Below the pieces are notes generated by a model. It made no database searches, had not been told where the DNA came from, and saw only the letters and a list, made by a program, of their open reading frames with translations. A program made the position numbers and the translations under genes. Shown in pieces: positions 12,001-23,400 of a stretch of 64,000 bases of DNA. Positions within the stretch are counted from its first letter, which is position 1; each line of letters begins with the position of its first letter. This DNA comes from Anas platyrhynchos (taxonomy: Eukaryota; Chordata; Aves; Anseriformes; Anatidae): positions 6,535,501 to 6,599,500 of the forward strand of contig NC_092613.1 of NCBI RefSeq assembly GCF_047663525.1, given 5' to 3'.

Positions 12001-14949
12001 CGAAGGACGAATGTCTGAAAAGCGCTCATAATCACCATTGCTCAGAGCAGAGCAGAGATTTGTGCTGCTTTACCCCAAGTTGAGACAAAACTCGAGAGCG
12101 ATGTTGCCCACAAACGTGGTTCAGCCTGAAGGTAGGGCGGGCGCAAAGTCTCGTGCTGGGGTTTGTGTGAATATTGCTCATTATTATTCCTGGGAGCTGC
12201 AGAAAGACTCTGGTGCAGAATAAGCAGCGCCGCATCTCCAGCCCAGCGCAGGCTGGTGTTGCATACTGAGGAATATCCTGACAGGAGCCCTCAGATCTCA
12301 GCCGTGACCTTGAATCTCCGAGCCGTGGGGATGTGAGGACACGCGAGCTGCGAAGGAAGATCAGGTTGCGGACTTGCACAGGGGAAAACTTGAAAGGGAG
12401 AAACCCCGAAATTGGGCACCTTTGTTGAAACAGCGCTGAAACCCGCCGTGTTTTGCCTCACTGCATCTCATTTGCTGCCTTCCTCCTGCCTCACCAGGAT
12501 GCTATTTCTCATGCTCGCCCTTCTCTTTAAAACGAGCTCTTGTCCACCAAGATGCGTTTTGTCAATCTGTGAGGCATCTGCACTGGATGACTAATTAACT
12601 TTTAATTAGGAGGGAAGAGAAAGCTCGCTTTTTGTTTTGGCGTGAGGCTCAAGCTGTGAATTCTTTATGTCAGTGTTGATTTTGGAGCTTTCCTGCCCCT
12701 CGGCACGAACGTGGCTCCGGAGGGCTGCGGCACAGGGTCACGTAGGGCTGGAGGGGAAGCAAAAAGGGGCGAGCTGGACTTGTTCAGCTCCACCTCGGTG
12801 ACTAAGCTGTGCTCTGGCAGCCTTGTGATCGTGATTGAGACATGGCTGTGCTGCTCGCCACACGGGTTAGCCCAGTTTCAATTCCTCGTACTGTTTTGAA
12901 ACCCCAGAAACCGAGAGCGGCGCGAAAGGACAGGCCATGTGTGTGCAAGGGCTATAAATGTGCACTCAGTGCCCGAGTTACCTCCTTGCTGCTGCTCCAA
13001 GAGCTGCAGGCTGGGGGTGATGAGCGCAACAGATGGAGGCTGGAAAGATCAAGGTCCTGCCCCAGCCTCCTTGAGCAGCAGGGTGCCTGTCGCTGCCTTC
13101 TCCTGTGTCTGGACTTCATTTCCATACCTTCCAAAGGGAATGCAGAACTATTTCCAGGGAGAATTTGACCCCTCCAAACTTTTTTCCTTCCTGCAGCCAG
13201 TGAATAACGAATCCCCTCCTTTCTCATGCTGAGGTATCAAGCAGAAACCTGACCTGGAAGTGGCTTTCCCTGAGACCAGCGATCCCACAGCCGCATTTCC
13301 TTCTCTGCGGTCACGCAGCGATGCTGCAAGGCTTCTCCTGGGCAGTGCTGGCTGCAGGAGGCATTCACACAGCTGGGCCAAGCACCGTGCCCTGGCTGTG
13401 GGTGTCAGTGAAATCACACGATCACCGTGCAAAAACAGGGCAGTGCTTCCAACCAACAGATGAATGTAGTAATATTTGCTAAGGAGTTCCATGTAGCTGT
13501 TCTTTTGTACTTACTATGAAATATTTTGTGATTAAAGCGACCTGTGGAGCCGGAGCAGAACGTGGCCTGCAGGTGGGTTAACTCCGGGCACGCTGTTTGG
13601 GCAGGGGCTGGTTTGGGTGGCTGGAAGCATGTCCAGGTCACACCAAACCCTGCCGCGTGGCACCGCTTCATCAGCGCTGCCCGAGCAGGGCTGGTTCGGG
13701 TGCTGAGCTCACCCCTCCAGGTACTGGGGCTGACACCTTGCCAGCAAAGAAACCCAGAGGCTTTTGCAACCTTACACTTGCTGCGCTCCACTCTTGTCTT
13801 TAGCGTCTGGGAGCTATTAAATCAGCTCACTGCTGTGTGGCTGGGGGCACGTTTCCCGTGCGTTTTTCCATCGAACTCGCTGCGTGCTTCGCTGGGACCC
13901 CGAGAGCCTCCCGCTCGCCTTTCCTGCGGGCAGCCTTGCCTCTGGAGACGCTGCTAACGTCTGGTGGCTGCCCAGGGAGGCAGCGTTACAGCAGAGCTCG
14001 CTGGAGGTTTGCTGAGAGAGAGGTGCCTGCCCTCCCCACCCCTCCTCTCCTCCGAGCTCCTCTCCCCTCCTCCTCGATCCCAGAAGCTGGGCCGAGCGCG
14101 TCCATTACGCAGGCGAAGTGTCGCCTTCTCGCAGCTCCAAACAGGCTGCTGAGCAAACAACAAAAATCCTGTTGTGCTGCATGAATGTGTACTCCCTTTA
14201 ATGGTATGAACTGCTCCGTGTCCTTTGAAATATCTCCCTTTGTCACAGCCACAACATGCGTGCTGAGGCTGGCGGCTGGAATTTCAGCTTTGCAAAGTGC
14301 AGCCGCTTCGCCTCCGACCCCCAGCTCTCAGCCTGCCGGGCCTTGGGAGCTTAGGAGTTTTTTTACTTTTTGTCCTGTTTCTCTTCTTCTTTTTTTTTTT
14401 CCTTTTTTCCCTACAAGTGGCAGCCCAAATCCCAAGCTGAAAGTGAATCGCTGCTGCTGGCCGCCCTCCAGCATTCCTGGCTGCGCGAGTAAGGATCTGG
14501 AATGTCAGAGGCAGCGGGGAGGGAAGGGAGAAGCGTGCGCGTGGGTAAAGGCGCCCGGGAGGAGGAGGACGGAACAAAACACAACTTCATCTGGACTGCC
14601 CCTTTCCAAACCAGTGTTTGTTCCTGATTTATGCTTTCGCGTTTCACTTAAAGCATGCAGCTCCGCGCGGTTACAGCAGAGAGCTCGCAGCAGCGCTCGG
14701 GAGTAAAACAGGTTTTTGTTGTGTTTTTTTCTTTTTTTCTTTTTTTTCGCAAAAGCTTCTTGTCTCTAGATAAACTCAGCCTTTTCTCTGGCTCTTCCTC
14801 TTGAGGCGGGAGATTTTTCCTCCTCCCGTTTTGGGGGGGGAGAGCCTCCTGGTCGCGCGGCACGGACGCGAGGAAATGCCCTTTTGTGGAGATCGCGGGA
14901 CGGGGCCCGGACGGTGAGGGTGGCACAGCGCCGGATCGCACCGCGTCCC

Positions 14950-15176
14950 TGACACTGCCTCTTCTGCCTGGACAAGAGACGTTGCGGAGCCTCAGCTCTC
15001 TCTGCAGCAGATTAATGCCTAAAATTATACACCCTAAACAGCGGGGTTTAATTACCAGAGCTGTGAATAGTTTAATTAGTTTGTTCTGACCTTGGAAGAA
15101 GGACCTGCCCAGCGCTGTAGAGCGACAGGAAGGCAAGACTTTTATTCCTCCTCAAAGCTACCCAGCCTGCGAGGCC
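14950..15176 (+). promoter_or_regulatory. PPP1R12B: Internal promoter and 5'UTR of the PPP1R12B short (M20/M21) isoform
   Basis: The ATG exon at 15177 has no splice acceptor directly before its coding part, so transcription of the short form should start just upstream. The sequence is GC/CpG-rich from 13.8 to 15.0 kb and then AT-rich. Visible sites are a MEF2-like CTAAAATTAT at 15019-15028, TTAATTA-type cores near 15048 and 15072, and TGACCTTGG at 15087-15095, which matches an ERR/SF-1 nuclear receptor site. MEF2 and ERR factors drive cardiac genes, which fits the heart-enriched expression known for the human M21 form. The start site itself cannot be placed from sequence. Confidence 0.5.
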
Positions 15177-15278
15177 ATGTCGTCCCTGTACACCAGGAGT
15201 AAGGAATATACTCGAAGCAGGAAGGCTCAGTCAGATTCGCCCCCATCCTCTCCTTCCCCGATTGCAAAGACACTCAGA
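15177..15278 (+). CDS. PPP1R12B: PPP1R12B short isoform (M20/M21) first coding exon
   Basis: The exon encodes 34 residues starting [16 protein letters not shown] and ending SPIAKTLR, with a Ser/Pro-rich stretch between. It is followed by a good donor, AGA|GTAAGC, in phase 0. This N-terminus closely resembles the one I remember for the human heart-specific small subunit of myosin light chain phosphatase, made from an internal promoter of PPP1R12B. That small subunit associates with the phosphatase targeting subunit and is reported to raise Ca2+ sensitivity of contraction. The ATG sits in a usable context (GAGGCCATGT), although position -3 is a pyrimidine-poor G-rich triplet rather than a classical ACC. 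The exon splices in frame to the shared exon at 27470. Confidence 0.88.
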
Positions 15279-15891
15279 GTAAGCAGCCTTTTCCTTTCTG
15301 TATTGCAGGGAGACCCGCTCGGTGAGCGGAGGCGGTGGTGGTGGTTTGTTGTCTTGCCCTTGCAGACCTGTGTCTGGGGTTTGTTTGGGAAAGAGGATCG
15401 TTTAAATGAAACTTGGGAAGGTGCCTCTGGTAGCAACAGGTTTTAAGAAAGCTGCAAATTCCTGGAGCCGTCATGCTGCGATGATTTGCGCTGCTGGCTG
15501 CGGGGGGCTGTGTGATGGCAGCTGCCCCCCTGCCCTGCTCACCATGGGCAGACACATCCCTCTCCAGCAGCCTGGTGCTACAAGAAAACATCTCAGATGA
15601 AAACGAGGCAAAACCTGAGCAGCTTGTTAAGCTGCGCTCTTCCCATCAGTGCTTCTGATATTGCTGGCACAATGGGGTTTGATCTCCAGTGGGGTTTTAA
15701 GCCTCGGAGCTGCTGTGAACCGTGGCATCGTTTAAGAATTTCCACAACACAAAAAGAAAACCACCTGTTACGGACAGGCTGGCAGGTTGAGAGAGTTGTC
15801 TCGTCCTCCCTGAACTGGGGTGGTGTCCTGATCTAAGGAGGTGTTGGAGAGTGGGAACACCTTGTGACAGCGTTGGTGTTAGCTCCCGGGA

Positions 15892-15974
15892 AGCTCCCAG
15901 CCCCGCTGGTTGTAGGGGCAGCTCCCAGTCCCTGTGGTTGTAGGGGCAGCTCCCAGCCCCGCTGGTTGTAGGGC
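15892..15974. repeat. 28-bp tandem repeat, three copies
   Basis: Three consecutive units of about 28 bases, each starting AGCTCCCAG and ending in GGTTGTAGGG, lie at 15892-15919, 15920-15947 and 15948-15974. Units 1 and 3 are nearly identical; unit 2 differs by a few bases. A short intronic minisatellite with no evident function. Confidence 0.85.
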
Positions 15975-18900
15975 AGCCTCTTTGCAGTCAAGCAGTGTTA
16001 TCATGCCAGCGTCAAAGCCTGGAGGAATTAGTTTGAAAAAGGCAGACTAATTTTAGATGCAAGCATTAAATGAAGCCGAGCGCTGCTGTTTGCTCACATC
16101 AGATACGCGGGGTCTGCTCCTTCGTAGCGACAGGTCTGGGTCTGGGAAAGGCACAGCCCTAAATCTGCAGAGGGGGTCAGCCCGCTGCCGTGGCCGCAGT
16201 GGAAGCTGCAGCCTCGGCACCTTCCCTGCTGCCAGGAGAAGAGCTCGGTGCTTCGGTCCTGCCTGCAGCCGGGGCAGCTCTGGGGAGCTGGAGGTGCTCC
16301 CTGCCCGTTCCCTCCGCTCGGCGGGGTTCCTGCACCAGCTCACCCAGTGTCCCCAGTGAACTGACCCAGCATCGCTAAGCAGCTTCACAGGAGGTGGGAA
16401 ACAGGTTCTCAGTCACGGCATACAACTGAGAAACGTTTTAATTTCTCTCAGAAACCAAGTGTTGTTTTTTTTTTTAAATCAGCCCTGTTCTGCGTACACA
16501 CTGACTCATTTTCCCCTCCTGATCCAGCACATAAACGTGACAAACATCTCACACGAGCTCTGACTGCCGTATTCGCTTGCATGGCGCATGCCTGGTGGCG
16601 TTGATGCAAGCAGTGACGGGCTCTGGGGGGCTACGGTGTCGAGCTGTGGGAGTTCCCAGGTACCCGGTGGGAAATGGAGAGCCTGGCAAAGAGTTTTCCT
16701 TGGCCCCTTGTGATTCTGGTGAGCAAGGAAGCCCTGCTTATTCTTGCAGTGTCAGTGGTGCCGGACGTAGCACCGGAGCATCGCTGTGGGAGAAGCCGTG
16801 CCGCAGGCTCGTTGGCTCACGGGTGGCTGTAGGAACCTGTCCTGGTGTGTCAGGGCTGGGGAAATGCCGATGCCTTGGAAGGGTTTAGCTCAAACCAAAG
16901 CAAAGGGTTAACTCGGGCAGTGTGATCCCCAAGATGATGTAATTCTGCCATGAGCAAGAACAAGAATTAAGTGCGTTTTCTTACGGATTTGCCCCATGAT
17001 TGTGCGTGTCCCCCTTTCACCCCCATGCCCACAAGGCTGACAGCCCTCACTAAAACAGGCAGGAGTGTGAGATCTCGGAGCTTTTTAGATTTCCATCCAG
17101 CTGAGACCGATACCCGCAGACCTGTGGTGCTCAACATCCAAGCAGGGGTGCCAGAACAGAGGAGCAGGCAGCGGCTGTGCTCGTGGGACAGACCTGGAAA
17201 CCTCGCGGAGAACCAGGCAGCCCAGAGGACGTCTTATTAAGGCAAAGAGCTGCGTGCAGATGGCATTTGCAGAGCGCTTTCCTATGGCATGCCCCGCTGC
17301 TCTTTGTAGCATTCCTACTTAGGTGTTAGGATCAAGTTGTGTGGGCTTCTCCCACCTTTCACTGATGGCATCTCCACGACTGCACAGCCGAGGAGGGTGA
17401 GCGCTTTGCAGGGAGCCGCTGCACGTCACACAAGGGCAATATTCTCAAACACGGCAGGGCACCAGCAAAAGGCACACCGAGGAAATTCTGCAGCGTGCCC
17501 TGGGGCAAGGTCAGCACCATTGTGTTGCCCTCGAACCTCATCAAGCTACGGTACCTCATTTTTGTGTCGAGATGGCACAGCCTGCAATTACAGTGACCAT
17601 GTAATTACATCCTGTCAGATCACCCTGGGTGTGTTTTACCAGGTGAAAGGGAGGAACACTTTTTGTTTATTTATCCTTTAAAGACCTTGTTTATGCTGGG
17701 CTAGTTCTTTTTGTAGGAAGTGCCCTGTACTGGTGTTTCAGTTCGCCTCTCTGTGCCTTGGTACTCCACAACCCTTGTGTTTCCCCGGGTGCTACAGGTT
17801 AGGAAGATGAAAGCTGGAGGAGATGCACGCTCAGTGCACGCTCCCGGCTCACGGCACAGATTTTAAGAACAACTTCTCAGCCGTTCCCTGCCTCCCTTTT
17901 GAGGAGTGCTCCCTGTCCTGTCATCCCACGTGTTGCTGTGAAGAAGACCATGAAGAGCTTCAAGCTGCCAGCCCCCTGCATGTGCTGGGCTGCACCTTGG
18001 CTGTCATCACTTGGTGCTTGCCACTCGCTTCTCAAGAGGCTGGAGAGTCAGTGTTGGTCCTGGCCATGTCTGAAGGTCCAGTAGAAGGCTTTTCCCGTCT
18101 GCTGCTGGGTTGCTCCCTCATTAAGCCACCTTCCCTGCTTGTTCCTTGAGCTTTGCAGCAGCATTTTTGGCAGCAGGCTCTCTGCAATCAAGTGTTAAGG
18201 GTTCTCCATCGTCCGTACCCATTGATTTTGTCCTGCCTTTCCTTGGAGGGGCTGCAGGAGCCGTGCTCAGCGGGATCTGGGATGCAGGAGCACCTCGAAC
18301 AGGCCGTATGTTTTCACCAAGTCACTTGAGAGTAATACTCAAAGCAACTTTCCAAACCGCCATGTGTTAGTTGGCCTCCAGATCCAGCCCGCGGTCGTTC
18401 TGCTGCCATGGCAATCGCTGCTCGGATGCTTCCCACCCGGGTGTGATTTTGATGTGGACACATGTCCAGAATCCAAAGCAAATCTTCAAGGAAGAAAAGC
18501 GAACGCACAAAAGCGTTAGCCATTTGAGCTGCAGATGCTTGGTGTGCAAATAAAACCAGCATGTTTTGGGTATTAACACATAAATAATGGCATAAAATCT
18601 TAGAGGTCTGGTAACGCGGCCAAACCAGACGGCTTTTAATCACGGAGCGATGTCCAGGAGCATTGAGGCGCTGGTAGAAATGCCTGCTCAGATTACAGCC
18701 TTCGCAGAGCTCTGAATAAGTGTGTCTGACGGTCAGTTTGCGCTCTGTTGAGTGGTTTTGCAACAAGTTTGGTCTTGTTTCAGATGTTAATGGTAACAGG
18801 TTTATTCTCACGTTACTTAGACCTGTGTGAATCACTGCGCTGCTGCTGCAGCCGCGTTCGAACATAAAGGGTGTGCTGGAAACATTGCTCCAGGAAACCT

Positions 18901-20416
18901 TATCTTCTTGGCTTGCCATCTGGTGGCTTGGACTCGTGCTGGTTGTGATAAAAACGATGCTACAGAAATTGAAATCAGGTCAAGGAAGTTGTCTCAGGAC
19001 TTTTTCTTTCTAATGTCGGGGTTGCTGACTGGCCGTACAGTGTCTGAAGAAGCTGCTGCATCCTCTCCGTTAGCCAGCAAAAAAGTGGGATGCTGGAGCT
19101 CAAACTGCAATGCAATGAACTTCAGGCCGTGTTCCTCCTCACCCTGACTTGTTCCCTGGTCTGATCGGTGGTTATTCCTCAAGCATCGTATTCCTTAGAT
19201 GGGTATCTTTAAGAAATCATTCCGGGTTCTGTTTGTTCTGTATTTTGTTGTTTTCCTCTCTAAATGGCCATATCTGGCAGTGTATCAGGAACGTCTGGCC
19301 ATCCCCCGGGCACCCCCAGTTCGCTGTTCTCTGCTGTGACTCAGTGGCCAGACAGCTCTCTGCTGTCCCTGGCCGCATCCCTGGGTATAAATAAAATGGG
19401 CCAGGGCACATGCTGTGACCCGCGGAGCAAGAGGCTCACCCAGCTGGTGGCCCTGTGGCTAAACTTTCCTCTTCAACCCCCTCGCTTCCCAGGGACAGAG
19501 CAGGCAGCCTGTTAACTACCGAGTGGTCTGAACACTCACGGACCTCTGCTTGTTCCTGTGCCCCAGCCCTGCCGCGTTTTCTAGGGTGGGTGAAACCCTG
19601 CTGTTATCAAAGTAACATTTTCTGCTCGTTTTCTCCTGTGCAGTGCTGTGCTGCTCCTGCGGAGGATCCTCATGGAGCGCTAGGGCTGGGCCTGCGGGAC
19701 GCGGTTTCACACGCAGTGTTGAGATCCCCCTGGGACCTGGCTTGTGTCATGGTCTGGCTGTTTTAGGCGTGCTGGTGACTGGTCTCAGAGAAAGCAGCAC
19801 GGGGACCACGTTTCAAACTTGCCACTGCTGCCCAGGCAGCGCCAGGTGCCTGGAGAGGGCGGCTGGGCTCCGAGGGGAGCCGCTCGCAGCCCTGCGCCAT
19901 CGCTTGGCACCTCCGAGGGATGGAGCAGGGAATGAGCCTGCGATACCCAAGGGGTGAGGAGGAGGAGGAGATGTGTGACGTGGCTCAGCCCGTGGTCCAG
20001 CCACCCGACCGGGCACGCTGGCAGAGCCGGGACAGGGAGGTACCGCGGGGTGGGACCGGGTGGCCAAGGGAAGCGATGGGAGAGCGGGTGGAAACCGTGG
20101 GCAGGAAACCACTTCAAACCGAACTGGAAACCAGCGGTTACTGCAGTTGCAGGAACCTATTATAGCTGTGTTTGCCATGAAGGGACTACAAACCCAGAGA
20201 AAACAGGGCCAGGAGAGACAGAGCTCGGCCCCATCACGTCCCCAGGGCACCAGCAGCGTACCTGTACCCTTCCAGGCAGCTTTGTGCCGTGTGCTCGCAG
20301 ATTTCCACCGCACTGGAGTCGCAACTGGTGGTCAGATAAAAACACTGGGGAGCTGTTAGCATTTGGGTTTGCTTTTTGTGGGATTTCTGTTGGTTGATTG
20401 GTTGCTTGGTTGTGTT

Positions 20417-20470
20417 TTTTTTTTTCCAAGGAGTTTTTTGGGTTTTGTTTTTTTTTCCAAGGAGTTGTTT
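20417..20470. repeat. T-rich tandem duplication
   Basis: A run of Ts followed by CCAAGGAGTT occurs twice in succession, separated by TTTTGGGTTTTG. This is a local duplication of a poly-T block inside the PPP1R12B intron, most likely of slippage origin. Confidence 0.7.
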
Positions 20471-23400
20471 GTGTATGTTTTTGTTTTGTTTTTTTAATGA
20501 CCCCAAATTGCTGAGGTTACTCCGGCAGTTCAATAGAAACAAAATCTTTGGAGCAGATGTCCCCAACCAGATTTGGGTTCAGATCCCTGCCTGGCAGCTG
20601 GTCTGGAGCTATTTTAGCCTGAAACAAATGAGGAGGGAGAGAGAGACAGCACAAAGAGCCTTAACTCCGACAGCCCAGGGTGCTCAGCGTGGCACAGACA
20701 GCTCGGCCTACCCGCAGCAGCCCTGATGGCTTTTCCATGCGAGCGCTCCCCGCGGCTGGAGCGGTGTCACGGGAATGCTATGTGGCTGCAGGACGGAGGT
20801 GTTCAGCAGGCTTCGTCGGCGCACGCTTCGTGCCAAGACGTCGGCAGGTTGGTTTGAGGCAGCTGGATCCTGGCTGCAGCCCTAATTGGTATTTAAACAC
20901 CCGATGATAACACCTGGGAGAGTCCCAGGGGAGCGTTTGCAGGGGCAAGGCAGAAGCTGTTGCCTGCAGCCCTGTGGCAGTCTCACACCGAAGAAATTTG
21001 GGAGCAGTGATCTTCTTTCTCCTCGTGGGTCACTTGGCCGTTCAGCTTTTGTTGCCTCATGTCTGGAGAGCTTTGTCTAAGCTCGCGTCGCTTTGCAAAA
21101 ATGAAATTTTTCACCAATAAAATTTGATCCCTTAGAAAAAGAAGGAAAAATAAGAGCAGTGAGCCCAGGTTTCTGAATTGTGGCCTTCCCAAAATTAAAA
21201 TACAATCCAGCCTGACGTTTTACATGGAGAGCTTTATCCCCCAGAGACCCTGGTAATAAACTGCAGCTGCTGCAGAGCCAGCGGGCCACGTGAGGGAGGC
21301 ACGGGGAACTGAGGCACGGGGCTGGCAAGCGCACAAATGTTGGAAGGCTGCAAAACGTTTCGATGTGTTTGGGGTTGTGGGAGATGCGGTCGTCAGTCCG
21401 CCGCGGCCGTGTGTATTTGTTTCTGATTAAACGCGCGTTGTCCGTGCTGTGAACGATGCGATCCGTCTCAGCCCGCTGCCAAAGCCACTATTTCATCTTG
21501 GAGGATCTTCTAATATCATGCTTCGGTAATGGCAGCTTTTATTAAGCAAAGCCTATTGATTTATAGTTTGTGAAAACGTACTTTGCGTCGGGCTTTGGGG
21601 AGCTGGAGGTTAGCTGGAGGTGGTTTGGCTACGCTGGATTGTTAATCATATCGATGGGATTTTGTAATCCTTGCGTTTGCACAAATGCAAGCGTTAGCGG
21701 GAAGGGAGCAGGATCCATCAGCTCAGCTGCAGCTAGCAGGAAGCTGGAGCAAAGCACAGCTCTCAGGTCAGCAGAGCAGCTTTCCAAGGGAGGCAATGAC
21801 CTCAGAAAAAAAAAAAGAAGTAACAAAAGCAGCGTTCAAAACAGATCTTGTAACCGTTCTGCACCCAGTGGAAAACTTTCCGAGCTCATTGCCCTGCCAG
21901 TACCCAGCTGGATGGGCGCATCGAGGGGAGCCCCGCTGCGAGCTGCACCCGGCCGAGATGGGGCTGGGGTCTGCACGTGGAGCCAGCAGCCGCCCTCATC
22001 GCCTGTCCCCCTTCCAGCTCAGCTTTTGCACGGCTCGAGGGAGATTTGGGAGCTGCAGCAGCAGCACGGGGCACTGGAGATGTTGTCCCTGCAGCTGCCG
22101 TGCCAAGTGCCCACACCAGCACAGCCACAGCACCCAGCTTCCTGCAGCATCCCCGGTGGCTTCGCGTCCAAGAGGGAACGAAGCGGCCCCACAAGCAGCT
22201 GGCTTTGTTTCGTATTTATTTTCTAAAACAAACAGGGGGACAGTTGCCAACGCAAGAACAAAATTGGAGAGGTTCATAAAACTTCCTCTCCTGATTAAGA
22301 AGGGGGCGGAGAGCAGGGCTGGAGCTGCGCTCTGGGATCTCGTTAAATGGTGGTTCGTTGGCAGGGGTGTTGGTGGGGATCTCGGAAGCAAAACACCCCA
22401 AACTAAACTCCTTGAGAACTATCTTAAAATAGAGCAGATTTTCCTAAGGTTGGCCAATTGGAGATAAAGAAGCATAAAATGTTCCCAAAGCATCTATTTT
22501 CCTTTTTTTTTTTTTGGAAGAAATGTAAATAGTAGGGTTTCTCTCCCTTTGCTGGGTCTGATCCTAGCCACAGAGGAATGCGATTGGAAGCAATTAGGCC
22601 AATTTCTGACTTGGCAAGAGAAGCGGCTGATCCCCCTCTTGGCGCTGCCTTTCAGGGCTTCATTTTATCTAAACCTTCCACGAGGAACTTGGTTTTAATT
22701 ATACTTTCCTGAACTTCCAACAGCTGTAAAAGCTTCTGAGCTTCGAAGGGAAGGCTCCTGCCTTCCACAGTCCGAGCGCGTTTCTAAAATCCAGTCCCGA
22801 GGGTGCTCCTGGCACTTTGCAGCATCACAAGGGGTCTGGAGGAGTAAAGCCATGGCCGGTGCCTGCAGAACAGGGGGCAGGAGAAAGGTGTGCAGGGGAA
22901 ATCAGCCTGGTATGATGCTGTTTGTCCTTGTTCTCAGGTCCTATCTCACATATCCTGTGTTTTGCTAGCCCAGCTTGGCCAAGTCAGCTCTGACCCTGTC
23001 TGGGAGGCTTGCAGAAATAACCAACCCCCTTTGTTGCCCTCTGCCACCCCCTAGGCTGCCTGAACGGCCGCGAGGAAAGAAGAAGAGACCTGGCAGGTGA
23101 AGGGCAAGTTTGGGGGAGACGCAGGACACCCAGCCTCCCTCCATGACAGGTCCAGGAGCAAGGGGTCACCAGAAACGAGAGGCATGCCCACGAGCTTTCT
23201 GTGCTTTTAAATTACCCCTTAAATTACGCTTCCACGTTTAGGGCTCGGTGCTCTCAGCAGGGCGCCGGGGCCTGGGCTCGGTGCTGGCTGCCGGGAGGGG
23301 AAGGCGTGCTGCTTTCCGAACCAGGGCAGCCGCTTCTGGCTCCTCGCCGCTCCCCGGGGTCCTCCTCCCCCCCACACCCTGAAACGCTGTGACCCTGTTT

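Larger units (their letters stand above)
1209..15176 (+). other. PPP1R12B: Large PPP1R12B intron before the short-isoform start
   Basis: About 14 kb with no convincing exon. The first 12 kb is AT-rich ordinary intron. A decayed minus-strand reading frame lies at 8841-9095 (listed separately). Near 12586-12612 there are two nearby TAATTA-type homeobox core sites. From about 13.8 kb the sequence turns GC- and CpG-rich, leading into the promoter of the short isoform. Many open frames here are short and overlap on both strands, and I treat them as noise. Confidence 0.7.

Noticed and set aside
21570..22467. Overlapping 218- and 260-codon plus-strand frames
   Set aside because: Different frames overlap each other and minus-strand frames; low-complexity GC-rich intron with no splice-site support.
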